From: Carnegiea gigantea
Lineage: Eukaryota > Streptophyta > Magnoliopsida > Caryophyllales > Cactaceae
Direction: 5' to 3'
Length of the DNA: 64,000 nt
NCBI GenBank assembly: GCA_029747015.1
Contig: JAKOGI010000005.1
Coordinates: 248,001 to 312,000 of the forward strand
A program made the translations under genes and the position numbers. Positions 28,401 through 35,768 of this stretch are shown here, piece by piece (position 1 is the first letter of the stretch; every line of letters begins with the position of its first letter). The notes below the pieces were generated by a model. That model was not told the DNA's origin. It searched no databases and saw only the letters and a program-made list of their open reading frames with translations.

Positions 28401-28646
28401 GAGATAGAGACGAAAAAGGCAGAATAAACAAGAGTAGCATGCTCAACCTGCTTCTCAAAGCTGAATTTTTCTTTTTCCATCCGAGGTTTCCCCAAACTAT
28501 GCAATGATACATGAAGAACTAGCAAAAGGGAGAGGGCTCAAAAAAGTTAAGAGTACAGGGCACTATACCTTAAACCTCTCAAAGTCTCTCGCAAACTTCT
28601 TCCTATCAAATTTGATGCCCGCAAATAAGAAAGAAGCGTCCTCCAT
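5210..28646 (-). CDS. RH57: DEAD-box ATP-dependent RNA helicase, Rok1/DDX52 type (plant RH57); 12 exons
   Basis: Joining 12 exons gives 1581 nt and a 526-residue protein with one uninterrupted frame; every intron is GT-AG. The helicase motifs are in order: Q motif (PTPIQ, residues 154-158), Walker A (APTGSGKT, 175-182), motif Ia (PTREL, 208-212), Ib-like (STPLRL, 254-259), motif II as DESD (279-282), SAT (311-313), motif IV (LIFVQS, 374-379), motif V ([11 protein letters not shown], 426-436) and motif VI ([11 protein letters not shown], 456-466). The N-terminal segment [18 protein letters not shown] and the SGCEVPSW tail are typical of Rok1/DDX52. From family knowledge, Rok1 acts in 18S rRNA processing in the nucleolus. 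The length is close to other plant members. The gene spans 23.4 kb because introns 4, 7 and 9 are swollen with mobile elements. ATG at 28646-28644 is chosen because the first exon begins with the family's [12 protein letters not shown] start. Confidence 0.93.
5416..6141 (-). other. RH57: RH57 intron 11, no feature seen
   Basis: 726 bp between a GTAAGTGG donor and a TTTGTAG acceptor. I see no coding or repeat signal in it. Confidence 0.6.
6142..6292 (-). CDS. RH57: RH57 exon 11
   Basis: Acceptor ATTTACAG, donor GTAAGTGG, 151 nt, phase 0 in and phase 1 out. It encodes [20 protein letters not shown], then [10 protein letters not shown] and [15 protein letters not shown]: motif V and the start of motif VI. 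Confidence 0.93.
6293..6813 (-). other. RH57: RH57 intron 10, no feature seen
   Basis: 521 bp of non-coding sequence; no repeat or RNA gene recognised. Confidence 0.6.
6814..6936 (-). CDS. RH57: RH57 exon 10
   Basis: Acceptor TTCTGTTCAG, donor GTAATG, 123 nt, phase 0 at both ends. It encodes [17 protein letters not shown] (motif IV) and [10 protein letters not shown]. The usual HSDL of the family reads HSHL here. Confidence 0.92.
6937..7859. other. RH57: RH57 intron 9, downstream part, unclassified
   Basis: The sense-strand 3' part of intron 9, before the LINE. A run of eight G near 7121 is the only local oddity; no coding signal. Confidence 0.4.
7860..9110 (+). mobile_element. LINE ORF2 remnant (RT C-terminal half and zf-RVT) in RH57 intron 9
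   Basis: On the plus strand the order is a degenerate catalytic region (FADV near 7890), [16 protein letters not shown] (the plant LINE 'HF..SGL.AN' stretch), [16 protein letters not shown], then [19 protein letters not shown] zf-RVT-type zinc-binding region follows at 8690-8910 ([30 protein letters not shown]). Stops and frameshifts break it many times, and no clean end or A-tail was found. It lies antisense to the helicase. Confidence 0.75.
9111..9497. other. Unclassified part of RH57 intron 9
   Basis: About 390 bp with A-rich stretches and no recognisable feature. Confidence 0.4.
9498..10560. mobile_element. ACCGG-rich terminal-repeat element carrying a gene-leader-like segment
   Basis: The ends are inverted: GGTTAAGAGAACCGG at 9498, and GGTTAAGATTACCGAC read inward from 10560. 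The first and last 150 bp are dense in ACCGG, CCGGTC and GGTTGACC-type motifs, as in non-autonomous TIR elements. The middle (about 9690-9808) looks like a plant 5' leader (AAAACCCTAGCAG, then CT-rich exon sequence) with a donor-like CAAG-GTAATT at 9807-9814 and pyrimidine-rich intron-like sequence after it. No target duplication could be identified, so the superfamily is open. Confidence 0.5.
10371..10405. repeat. (TA)n microsatellite
   Basis: About 14 TA units, preceded by a T(9)G(9) tract at 10346-10363. Confidence 0.9.
10561..11802. other. Upstream part of RH57 intron 9, unclassified
   Basis: About 1.2 kb next to exon 9. Several short open frames (for example near 11144-11596) have no family features. 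No repeat recognised. Confidence 0.4.
11803..11893 (-). CDS. RH57: RH57 exon 9
   Basis: Acceptor TTTTATTAG, donor GTAAGC, 91 nt, phase 2 in and phase 0 out. It encodes [20 protein letters not shown] and [11 protein letters not shown], the linker that opens the second RecA-like domain. Confidence 0.92.
11894..12712. other. RH57 intron 8, with a SINE-like fragment
   Basis: 819 bp. A G(15) run lies at 11943-11957. Around 12310-12400 the sequence AAGGCCGCCTACATTTGG..CCCAGACCCCGTGCAAGCGGGACCCACTGGG resembles the 3' region of tRNA-derived plant SINEs of the Au/TS type. It is short and diverged, and its promoter boxes are not clear. Confidence 0.4.
12713..12907 (-). CDS. RH57: RH57 exon 8 (motifs II and III)
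   Basis: Acceptor CATTGTGCAG, donor GTATGT, 195 nt, phase 2 at both ends. It encodes [14 protein letters not shown] (motif II as DESD, usual for this subfamily) and [18 protein letters not shown] (motif III SAT). Confidence 0.94.
12908..13477. other. Downstream part of RH57 intron 7, unclassified
   Basis: 570 bp with no recognised feature before the LINE remnant. Confidence 0.4.
13478..14640 (+). mobile_element. Degenerate LINE reverse transcriptase remnant in RH57 intron 7
   Basis: The phrases are those of a plant [41 protein letters not shown], then after a frameshift a leucine/phenylalanine stretch, [25 protein letters not shown] (13930-13975) and later [13 protein letters not shown] and RWFGH-region remnants. 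Many stops. Its RT type differs from the LINE at 677-4965, so it is a separate lineage. It lies antisense to the helicase. Confidence 0.7.
14641..16697. other. Upstream part of RH57 intron 7, probable old repeat DNA
   Basis: About 2 kb between the LINE and exon 7. The stretch 16150-16460 (Ser/Leu-rich open frames, pyrimidine-rich) has an LTR-like look, but I found no matching second copy, primer-binding site or target duplication. Confidence 0.3.
16698..16930 (-). CDS. RH57: RH57 exon 7 (motifs Ia and Ib)
   Basis: Acceptor CTCTTATTAG, donor GTACGT, 233 nt, phase 0 in and phase 2 out. It encodes [36 protein letters not shown] and [14 protein letters not shown]. Confidence 0.93.
17027..17107 (-). 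CDS. RH57: RH57 exon 6 (Walker A)
   Basis: Acceptor TTCCTGAAG, donor GTATGT, 81 nt, phase 0 at both ends. It encodes [20 protein letters not shown] then PILMKLK; the ATP-binding P-loop is complete. Confidence 0.94.
17237..17333 (-). CDS. RH57: RH57 exon 5 (Q motif)
   Basis: Acceptor CTCTGAACAG, donor GTATGC, 97 nt, phase 2 in and phase 0 out. It encodes [20 protein letters not shown] then AIPVLLS. It is separated from exon 4 by a 9.7-kb intron. Confidence 0.93.
17334..20106. other. Downstream third of RH57 intron 4, unclassified
   Basis: About 2.8 kb without a recognisable gene. It holds a CTTTTT-rich tract (17450-17510), a C(12)A(11) junction at 18364-18386, an (AAT)n microsatellite (about 18656-18700) and a C(12)A(9) tract at 19763-19783. 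Confidence 0.4.
20107..20229. repeat. Perfect 60-bp tandem duplication
   Basis: The unit starting CTTTCAATGAAGCCGCCATA occurs twice head to tail (20107-20166 and 20167-20226) with no mismatch, plus three bases of a third. Perfect identity points to a recent duplication. Confidence 0.95.
20230..21265. other. Intron 4 sequence upstream of the Ty3 remnant
   Basis: About 1 kb. Part of it may be the 5' LTR of the Ty3 remnant, whose left edge could not be defined; only its last 62 bp has a second copy. Confidence 0.35.
21266..21327 (+). mobile_element. 3' end of the 5' LTR of a Ty3/gypsy remnant
   Basis: The 62 bp starting AGATTTAGAGAGTTCTTGGT and ending TTTCTCCATCA recurs with few mismatches at 26314-26375, as expected for the two LTRs of one element. 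A primer-binding-like site follows 3 bp later. Confidence 0.65.
21331..21343 (+). promoter_or_regulatory. Primer-binding site of the Ty3 remnant (tRNA-Met type)
   Basis: TTAGTATCAGAAC differs at two positions from the tRNA-Met-complementary TTGGTATCAGAGC and sits directly after the LTR end. Confidence 0.55.
21424..21995 (+). pseudogene. Ty3/gypsy gag remnant
   Basis: Fragments in several frames give a coiled-coil-like start, a histidine run (21682-21707), then [15 protein letters not shown] and, shifted, [19 protein letters not shown] and [11 protein letters not shown]. This is the usual order of the plant Ty3 gag capsid domain. Internal stops make it non-coding. It ends where the pararetroviral sequence starts, near 22000. 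Confidence 0.7.
22042..22504 (+). pseudogene. Pararetroviral aspartic protease region, catalytic Asp lost
   Basis: A retropepsin-like fold is suggested by the active-site stretch near 22120-22155, followed by the flap region and a late Tyr-Asp-Ile-Ile segment (22324-22340). The catalytic triplet that should be Asp-Thr-Gly reads Gly-Thr-Gly (GGC at the Asp codon). A frameshift near 22335-22345 separates the two halves. The protease can no longer act. Confidence 0.7.
22586..23330 (+). pseudogene. Pararetroviral reverse transcriptase region, frameshifted
   Basis: The N-terminal part is open from 22586 and shows the family features [10 protein letters not shown] and [13 protein letters not shown]. 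Near 22990 the frame shifts: the following PFG box and the YIDD catalytic box (23107-23118) lie in another frame, and more breaks follow before 23330. The catalytic residues are still readable, but no single protein can be made. Confidence 0.8.
23331..23920 (+). pseudogene. Pararetroviral RT connection and RNase H region
   Basis: Fragments in the expected order: the [11 protein letters not shown] connection box, an [14 protein letters not shown] stretch near 23650, [13 protein letters not shown] near 23735 and [16 protein letters not shown] near 23850-23895, which are RNase H features. Several stops and frameshifts. Confidence 0.7.
23930..24971 (+). pseudogene. Downstream pararetroviral ORF, broken; role inferred from position
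   Basis: An ATG shortly after the RNase H end begins a frame with a heptad-like hydrophobic pattern ([20 protein letters not shown]). It is cut by stops near 24122, 24328 and 24595 and continues to 24971. In caulimovirids this position, between pol and the promoter, holds the inclusion-body/transactivator protein in genera that encode one. I assign it by position only; the sequence itself was not recognised. Confidence 0.45.
25173..25180 (+). promoter_or_regulatory. TATA box of the pararetroviral pregenomic promoter
   Basis: TATAAATA in the non-coding region after the downstream ORF. It lies about 490 nt before the primer-binding site, a spacing that fits the long leader of caulimovirid pregenomic RNA. 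The sequence between TATA and PBS is free of long ORFs. Confidence 0.6.
25670..25682 (+). promoter_or_regulatory. Pararetroviral tRNA-Met primer-binding site
   Basis: TGGTATCCGAGCC matches the caulimovirid minus-strand priming site TGGTATCAGAGCC at 12 of 13 positions. A second, weaker copy (TTAGTATCCGAGCA) lies at 25547-25560. An ATG-initiated frame starts 58 bp downstream at 25741. Confidence 0.7.
25741..26210 (+). pseudogene. 5' part of the first pararetroviral ORF, truncated
   Basis: An ATG frame begins after the primer-binding site and is interrupted by stops near 25858 and 25988. It then fades into sequence flanking the Ty3 LTR. The expected movement-protein and coat-protein segments are absent. 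Confidence 0.5.
26314..26375 (+). mobile_element. End of the 3' LTR of the Ty3 remnant
   Basis: Second copy of the 62-bp LTR end at 21266-21327. Together the two mark the Ty3 element into which the pararetroviral DNA is nested. Confidence 0.6.
26376..26990. other. Upstream part of RH57 intron 4
   Basis: About 600 bp with two C(12)A(10-13) junction tracts (26726-26750 and 26810-26830) and nothing else recognised. Confidence 0.5.
26991..27082 (-). CDS. RH57: RH57 exon 4
   Basis: Acceptor TGATTGTCAG, donor GTAAATG, 92 nt, phase 0 in and phase 2 out. It encodes [20 protein letters not shown] then [11 protein letters not shown], the signature upstream block of Rok1/DDX52. Confidence 0.93.
27216..27331 (-). 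CDS. RH57: RH57 exon 3
   Basis: Acceptor GATTCTTCCAG, donor GAG-GTTCTA (weak beyond GT), 116 nt, phase 1 in and phase 0 out. It encodes [20 protein letters not shown], an acidic linker and KKEIFRQLE, continuing naturally into exon 4. Confidence 0.88.
27430..27547 (-). CDS. RH57: RH57 exon 2
   Basis: Acceptor TTTGCATAG, donor GTAAGA, 118 nt, phase 0 in and phase 1 out. It encodes a hydrophilic Lys/Glu-rich segment ending [12 protein letters not shown], a probable nuclear or nucleolar localisation signal. Confidence 0.88.
27548..28568 (-). other. RH57: RH57 intron 1, no feature seen
   Basis: 1021 bp. No repeat, RNA gene or coding signal recognised. Confidence 0.6.
28569..28646 (-). CDS. RH57: RH57 exon 1 with start codon
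   Basis: ATG at 28646-28644 opens [20 protein letters not shown] then DFERFK; the donor is GTATAG. It is 78 nt, phase 0 out. The start resembles other plant RH57 proteins (recalled). Upstream (28700-28800) the sense strand is CT-rich and carries TTAGGGTTT-type leader sequence. Confidence 0.9.
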
Positions 28647-29080
28647 TGTGAGAAACAGCGGCAAGAACTGTATGAAGAAACCCTAATCCTGAGACCGGAC
28701 CCAATCTTTTTACAGCAAGTATAAAAGCTCTAGCAACAATTGCGAGCTCAGAAGGTAAGTTTGAGGAGAGAGAAAGGAAGAGAAGGCAAAAGAAACGACT
28801 GACGGCAGGGGGGGGGAGTTTGGGTATTCGAAGCAAAGTTATAAATATCGCGCATCGCCGTGTACCGGTTTTCAATTGAAACGGTACGCCTCGGATGGGT
28901 ACCAGATTTCTCGTACTGGGCCTGTACCAGATCTTAAAAGGTTCAAAACTTTCAAAAATCGAACAAGAAGTCTCATATATATTTTGAACTGATTTGAAAT
29001 ATTATGCCAAAATTAATACGACAAATCATACATATGACTAATACAAATTGTATTGTTCCTTTTCCCTAGAACTACTAGGC
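28647..29080. other. RH57 5' flank and TACCGG-rich repeat end
   Basis: The first 200 bp is probable leader and promoter (CT-rich on the minus strand). At 28845-28930 the sequence is full of CGGTAC/GTACCGG motifs, like a second cluster at 40450-40600. Both probably belong to an older repeat into which the LTR element at 29081 inserted. TAGGC at 29076-29080 is the left target duplication. Confidence 0.4.
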
Positions 29081-30066
29081 TGTAACGCCCCCAACTCCTG
29101 ATTCCTAATTACTTTAACTTAATCAGTTATTTACTCATGACTTGCAGCGGAAGTCTTTTAATTGGGTGCATTATCGTCGTTTCATGACGGAATAAGGGTA
29201 CCTGAAATTACCTGTAATACTGTAAGTGCTTGGCTAGCTAACGTTCAGCAAGATTGCAACTCTCGCTCATTTCTCGCCACCGTTGCGCTTGCCAGGAGGA
29301 AAACTATTCACTAATCCTTTACCTAAAACAAAAACACAAAAACGTTCGAAATATGAACCGAAGCTTAGCACGTACATCCTTAAGCAGTAAAATAGACTTG
29401 GAGTTTAAATAGTTGGACGCCCACATTTCAAAACATTTTGTTTGCAAACAGGAGAGAGATAATATATGAGTAAAACTGATTTGTCGGTTATTATCTGAAA
29501 GTAGACCCCTGTTGACGTCTGCAGCGCTCTTGAGATAGGTGCACACCTCTCAGACCGATCGGAAAGCCTGAATTGCAGCTGCGCGGGTAAATTAAAGGGC
29601 ACAAACCCTGATGATTGATAATTGATGGTGTCACTTGCTTAGGTGACAAAACATTGTATAAAATAATTCATTATATGAAGATTATATTGATTTTGTGTAG
29701 TTTGATAAACACGTGAGTTTTCGAAAAGCACAGGCAATGTATGTACCTGGTCTTTGAGAATCTATCTCCGTTTAATTGAAAATTATTTACTAGCAGTTTG
29801 AAGCGACAGATGTGGCCTCACTTCTACTCCAAATATGTAATTTTATTGATTAGTACATGATTAAGAAATTTTATCACATTTATTAACTTAATGAATAATT
29901 TAAATTCTCTCGATTTTTTTTTATTATTAGCGTAACAATTATTATTAACTTAATTGGGTTCCATTTTATCTTTGTTTTTGTTTCTCTCCTTCGCGCGGCT
30001 AACAATCCTTCAATACATGTTATAATACCATTCAAATTGTCATTGTATACTTGTTAACAATGTTAT

Positions 30067-32920
30067 CTCTTTTTGGAATAGAGAGGTCTTTGGGGATATC
30101 AAGATTCGGAAGTACAACCTCATGGATTCTATTAACCAACTTGACGTAAAAGAGGAAACTTCTAGTCTCTCTAATCAGGAATTGGAGCAGAGAAAAGCTG
30201 ATAGAAATGAGCTAGCAAAAGTCATCCTTATGTATGAGATATCCTGGAGACAAAAGTCGAGGGTATTGTAGCTTAGAGTTAGAGATCGGAATACTAGATT
30301 TTTTCATAAAGTAGCTAATTTTCGCAGGAAATTCAACTCTATGTCTTTTGTGATTGTGGATGGAAACCGTTTTGATGATTGGGGCGAGATGAAGTCTTCC
30401 ATCCATGGGTTCTACAATCCCTCTTTACTGAGTCTGAAGCTTGGAGATCAAAGGTTGACAACTTGAGGATACCCTCCTTATTAGTCTCTGTTAGAGAGGG
30501 GCTTCAGTTGGAGTTCTCAGAGGAGGAAATTTTTAAAGCTCTTCATGATTTCTGTGGCGATAAATCTCCAGGTATGACTATGGCTTTCCTCCAGGCAAAT
30601 TGGGACACTCTTAGGAGTGATGTCCTAAGGATGTTTTCAAAGTTTTACCATACTAGGAAATTTGTGGCAAGCCTCAATGCTTCTTTTATTGGGTTGATTC
30701 CTAAGAAAGTCAATGTAGAGGATATTAGAGACTACCGACCAATTAGTTTAATCGGTTGCATTTACAAGCTTCTTTCTAAAGTTTTATCCCAAAGATTGAA
30801 AGGTGTGATAGGATCTCTTATCTTAGAGAATCAGAATGCCTTTGTAGGGGACCGTCAGATTTTGGATGCCGTTCTCATTACAAATGAGCTTATTGACTCT
30901 AGAATCAAGTCCAGGATTCCGGGAGTTGCCTGCAAGCTGGACATTGAAAAGGCCTATGACCATGTCAATTGGGAATTTTTGATGTATGTCTTGAGTAGAA
31001 TGGGATTCGGGGAGAGGTGGATCACTTGGATTCGACAATGCGTCTCTTCGGCCTCCTTTGCAATACTCGTCAATGGTTCTCCTACAGATTTTTTTCTCAG
31101 CTTCTAGAGGCCTTCGCCAAGGGAATCCAATCTCTCCACTTTTGTTTTTGTTGGTCATGGAGGTTTTCACGAGGATTTTGCTCGCAGCCACTTCAGCAAG
31201 TCTCCTATCTAGGTTTTCAGTGGGCCGAAGGAACGCAACTACCATTAATGTATCCCATCTTCTTTTTGTTGATGATATAGTCATTTTTTGGGACAACGAT
31301 TGTGGGCAGATGGTGAACTTGCATTGTATTCTCATTTGGTTTGAGGCAGTGTCTAATCTACGAGTCAACTTGGCTAAAAGCTCTATTTTGCCAGTGGGTC
31401 AGGTGGATAATATTCAATTGCTAGCGAGTGTGTTATGATGCACCGTGGATTCTTTTCCTACCTACTATCTTGGTCTCCCTTTTAGAGTAAAATACAAAGA
31501 TAAATCTATCTGGGAGCCAGTAGTGGAAAGATTTGAGAAAAACTCTCTAGATGGAGAGCTAACTATCTTTCCAAGGGTACTAGACTCACTGTCATCCGAA
31601 GTATCCTTTCTAGCATTCCTACTTACTTTCTATCCCTTTTTTCGATACCGGCGTTAGTGGCGGCCAAGTTGGAAGCAATTCAAAGAAAATTTCTTTGGGG
31701 CTCCTTCGGTGCTGATTTCCAATATCATTTAGTGAGATGGGATATTGTTAAGCTTCCCATGTCAGAAGGAGTGTTGGGAGTCAGAGACTTGAAACTTTTT
31801 AATGAGACTTTGCTTGGTAAGTGGCTATGGAGATTCATGAATGAGAAGACCAACCTTTGGAGGAGCGTGATTTGTACTAAGTATGGTGAGGAGGGGCTTG
31901 GGTGGTTTCCATCTAGACCAAATGATCCCTATAGAGTAAGCCTTTAGAGGTTTATTTGTAAAGGATCGGATAGATTTTTTCCTCATCTTTCTTTTGAGGT
32001 GGGTGCTGCCTCTATCATTTTGTTTTTGCATGACCGCTAGTGTGAAGGTACTCCTTTGAGGGACCTTTTCCCTTCTGTTTATACTCTTGCGGAGAATAAA
32101 GAAGCTTCTGTGGTTGCTTATTGTGACAGTGTGTCAGGGTTGTGCATTTGGTCACCTATTTTTATTCGTGATGCCTTAGTTGATGACGCCTCCCTTATAA
32201 GCTTGCTTATTAATTTGAATGGGATTCTTATCGGCCAATCCTCTCTTAATTCAGTCAAATGAGATCTCAATCCTAAAGGGAGTTTCACGGTGAAGTCTTA
32301 TTATATGAGGCTTGTCTCTGTGCCTTCTGCACCTTTGCATCGAATACGGGGAATGTGTTTTCTATGGAAGATCATTTGGAGATCTCTGGCTCCATTTAGA
32401 GTGTCTTTTTTTGTTTGGGACGCTATGACAATATTTTGACTTTCGATAATTTGCAAAAGAGGGGTAAGATCTTGGTGAACTGGTGCCCGTTATGTAAGAT
32501 TGCAGCAGAATCGGTGAACCACTTATTGCTTCATTGCCCTTTTGTAAGAGCTCTTTGGGATCTAGCCTTTATTTACTTGGGAGTTTCTTAGGTTTTATCC
32601 AATTCTATTTTAGAGAGGGCTTTTTTGGTAGAAAAGCGAAGAAGAAGATTGTTAGATTAGTTCCTCATGCAATTTTTTGGTGTATTTGGCGTGAAAGAAA
32701 TAGAAGAGTCTTTGAGGATGTGGAGATACCACTTTAATATTTTAAAGATTATTTCATCAAGGCTCTCTATTTTTGCGACAAAGGGATCTTTTGTTACTCT
32801 TCTCTTGATCTCTTAGATTTTGTGGATTCTGTACACATGGGATGTGTATAGCCTTTTCTAGGATTTTATCTTGTCTTTTGTTAATGAAATATATCTATTC
32901 TTTTCCTGATATAAAAAAAA
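30067..32920 (+). mobile_element. LINE inserted in the LTR, with 11-bp TSD
   Basis: The target duplication AACAATGTTAT lies at 30056-30066 and 32921-32931, directly after the A-tail. The body (2854 bp) carries a 5'-truncated ORF2: RT with EDIRDYRPISLIGCIYKLLS, NAFVGDRQILDAVLI, CKLDIEKAYDHVNW and the FVDD catalytic box (31265-31276), and a zf-RVT region near 32340-32560 ([20 protein letters not shown]). Frameshifts (for example near 31107) and stops make it inactive. The clear TSD and well-preserved RT suggest moderate age. Confidence 0.9.
30379..31438 (+). pseudogene. LINE reverse transcriptase domain (inside 30067-32920)
   Basis: Open from 30379 to 31107, then shifted into the frame 31058-31438, which carries GLRQGNPISPLLFLLVMEVF and LLFVDDIVIFWDND. 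The overlap of the two frames around 31060-31105 locates a single frameshift between the primer-grip-side region and the catalytic aspartates. Confidence 0.88.
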
Positions 32921-34259
32921 AACAATGTTATTTCTTCGCACTTATTAAAACTAGCGACATTATTAATCATTATTATTACTATTATTATTGTTATTATCAG
33001 AGTTGTGATTATTTCTGTAATAGTTGTCATTAACGATATTATTACGATTATTATTTTTCTCTTTAACGAATCATCGCTAGCCATTAAACTTTGGATTGTG
33101 ATATGGTTCAAAACGACTTCATAAGCTTGGTATCCCAATCATACCATTATCGTTAGCGAAATAAAATCACATAAGCATATTATGTTAGTAATTCCAAATT
33201 CATAAAACTAATTGTTCATTTCCATTTCCTTTAATAACCAAATCCTAGAATCTCACTAACGCTATACTTAATTCATAATTTCCAAACATTCAAAGCCACT
33301 ATATTTCTCTCCTTCCTTCTCTTCACCATCCTCGCTTGGAAATTGAATCTTGTCATACACTTATGCAACCACATAATACATATGCTTATATCTCTTTATT
33401 TTCATTTGATTATCACCAAGGAATTGCTTAAGCACTGTTAAAGCAACCTAATTAAAATTTACACTTCATTCAACCTCCAAACCCCAATTACCAACTTATG
33501 GCAAACACACACCCAACATACGAAATTTTACATCAATTCTTATTATTTTCATTCAAATATTCATTATAATTCCCTTAAAACTACCAAATCAACATAACCA
33601 AGCTTGTATTTCTTATACTCAACCACATCCCTAATCACCAAGCCATGGTCATAAATTAACACACCTTAACCTTATACGTTTATATACATTTATCTTTATT
33701 TAATTCTCACTCAACTCACTTAATCACTAATAACTCAACATAATCAACTTAAACATTATTCAAATCATAAACCCTAATCCCTCGAGCTAATGGTCACAAC
33801 TCATCCCTTCAACATGACTTTCACTTTGATCACATTCTAGTATGCACAAAAATTATCTCAACATTATCAAATTAACATCATCAAGCCCAATCTTATCACC
33901 AAACATCGCCCCCCTTGATACCATGTTTGTTCCCAATCTCACTTCACCCATCCAATTTCATAACCAACATTCAAGAAAACCATCAATTGACATCCACCAA
34001 GGCTAAATACATCATTTAATACAAAAATTTATCAATAACAAATGAAACTCAAATTTATGGGGGTTAAGGTTTCACACTTTTTCACCCACTTGAATACACT
34101 CAAAGAAGTGGAGAAGAAGATGGCTCGGTCGACGACAGTGAGCGTCGGAATCCGCCGAAGCTGGGCGGCAGCATGGCGGCGACAGTAAGCCGGTGCACGA
34201 TGATGGAACGTGGGGCAGGGGAGGGCTGTAGAAACAGAGCAGATGGGGGGTTTGTTGTG

Positions 34260-35035
34260 TAGGGATGGCCACAGGCCGGGTCGGGGACGGGAGACATATT
34301 CCCCGTCCTCGTCCCCGCTAGGATCCCCGCTCCCTGTCCCCGCCCCGTTCCCCATAGCGGGGAAAGAATTCCCCCATCCCCATCCCCATCGGGGATTTAA
34401 TCCCCCACGGGGCCCCGCCGGGATTTTCTCCGCTATTTTTTCCCTCCCTTGTAATAGTTATATTACAACTCTTGGATGAAAACTCAATTTATCATTCCTA
34501 TATCCTACTCCCTAGCCCAATTAACTGTGCAACAAGCTCTTCTAAACTCCATGCAATACAAGTATAATAAAATTATCAAATTTTACAATCCAAATTTCAA
34601 ACCAAATTAAAGTTTAACAAGTTATGCAACATAAGTCTAACAATGCACAAATTACACAAAACAATTCAACCAAAGTCTAAGTAAGTCAAACATAATCATA
34701 ATTCAAAAACTAAAAGCTTAAAACACAATCAAAGTTCAATAATCCTTCACCACGAAATATAACAACGTCCATAATTTTAGTTAATAGTGGGGATGGGGAT
34801 GGGGGTTTTCCCCAATCATGGTATCGGGGACGGGGATAGGAACGGAGATAAATTCTCGATGGAAAAATGGGGACAGGGACGGGGTGGACTATGTCCCCAT
34901 CCCCGTGCTCGTCCCCGCGCGGGGATGAATTTTTCGCCCCGTCCCCATCGGGGACGAGGATTTTTCCCCACTTCAGAGTGGGGCCTCGGTGGGGACGGGT
35001 TTTCCCCAACCTTTTGCCATCCCTACTGCTATGGG
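34260..35035. mobile_element. GC-rich MITE (TAGGGATGGC ends) inside the LTR
   Basis: Ends TAGGGATGGCCA (34260) and, inverted, TAGGGATGGCAA (35035). The terminal 150-200 bp on each side is built of GGGGA/TCCCC words; the centre is AT-rich. The matching region of the solo LTR at 45305-48701 lacks this block, which supports an insertion. The flanking 8-mers match at only 5 of 8 positions, so an hAT-type TSD is suggested, not shown. Confidence 0.6.
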
Positions 35036-35392
35036 GCTGTCGGGGTAAGAGGCAGGGGGGTTTGGTTTTATTTCTCAATTTTTGGTTTTGATTTATTTAG
35101 TTTAGATTGTTTATGTTAAATTTTACTTAATTCTTTTTCCTTTTTCTTTTTTTACCTTTCACTTGGTGACACCTAATTTTTTTGTAGAAAATTCTCAAAT
35201 TTATCCTAACTCTTTTCTATTTTTATTATTATTATTTTTCCCATTCATTGCATATATAAATATATAGATGGTTCAATTAATGTTTTTGGCTAGAATTAAT
35301 AAATGAAATTGTATATCTTTTAGGTGTAAAATTTAGGTGAAATATTTTCATTTCTGGAGTAATGTCTTACTCTTTTAATTTACCTACCTACC

Positions 35393-35471
<79 letters not shown>

Positions 35472-35768
35472 TATCACATTGTTATCATATTTGTTCGTTT
35501 ATTATTATTATTATTACTACTTTATAAATTAGCCCTTTGATAATTAGGCTAGTTTTAATTCTGCGGGTATTTAAATATTTATTAGCACTTGAATAAGTTA
35601 TTTAGGAGCATTATGAGGTCCATTTTGAGGCCACGTCATCGTTTCAACCTGTAAGGCACAAATATATATATGTACACATAAAATACTAAATTGAAATGCG
35701 GCGCCCAACTTGATTAATTATGATTACGATAATTTGAAGTAATTAACATGAACCTTAGGTTCAGGCCG

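Noticed and set aside
30379..31107. 242-codon frame as a host reverse-transcriptase-like gene
   Set aside because: It lies inside a LINE with clear TSD, A-tail and frameshifts.
34032..35119. Several overlapping Pro/Gly/Ser-rich open frames on both strands
   Set aside because: They are by-products of the GGGGA/TCCCC repeats of the MITE and the CCG-rich LTR leader; no frame has family features.
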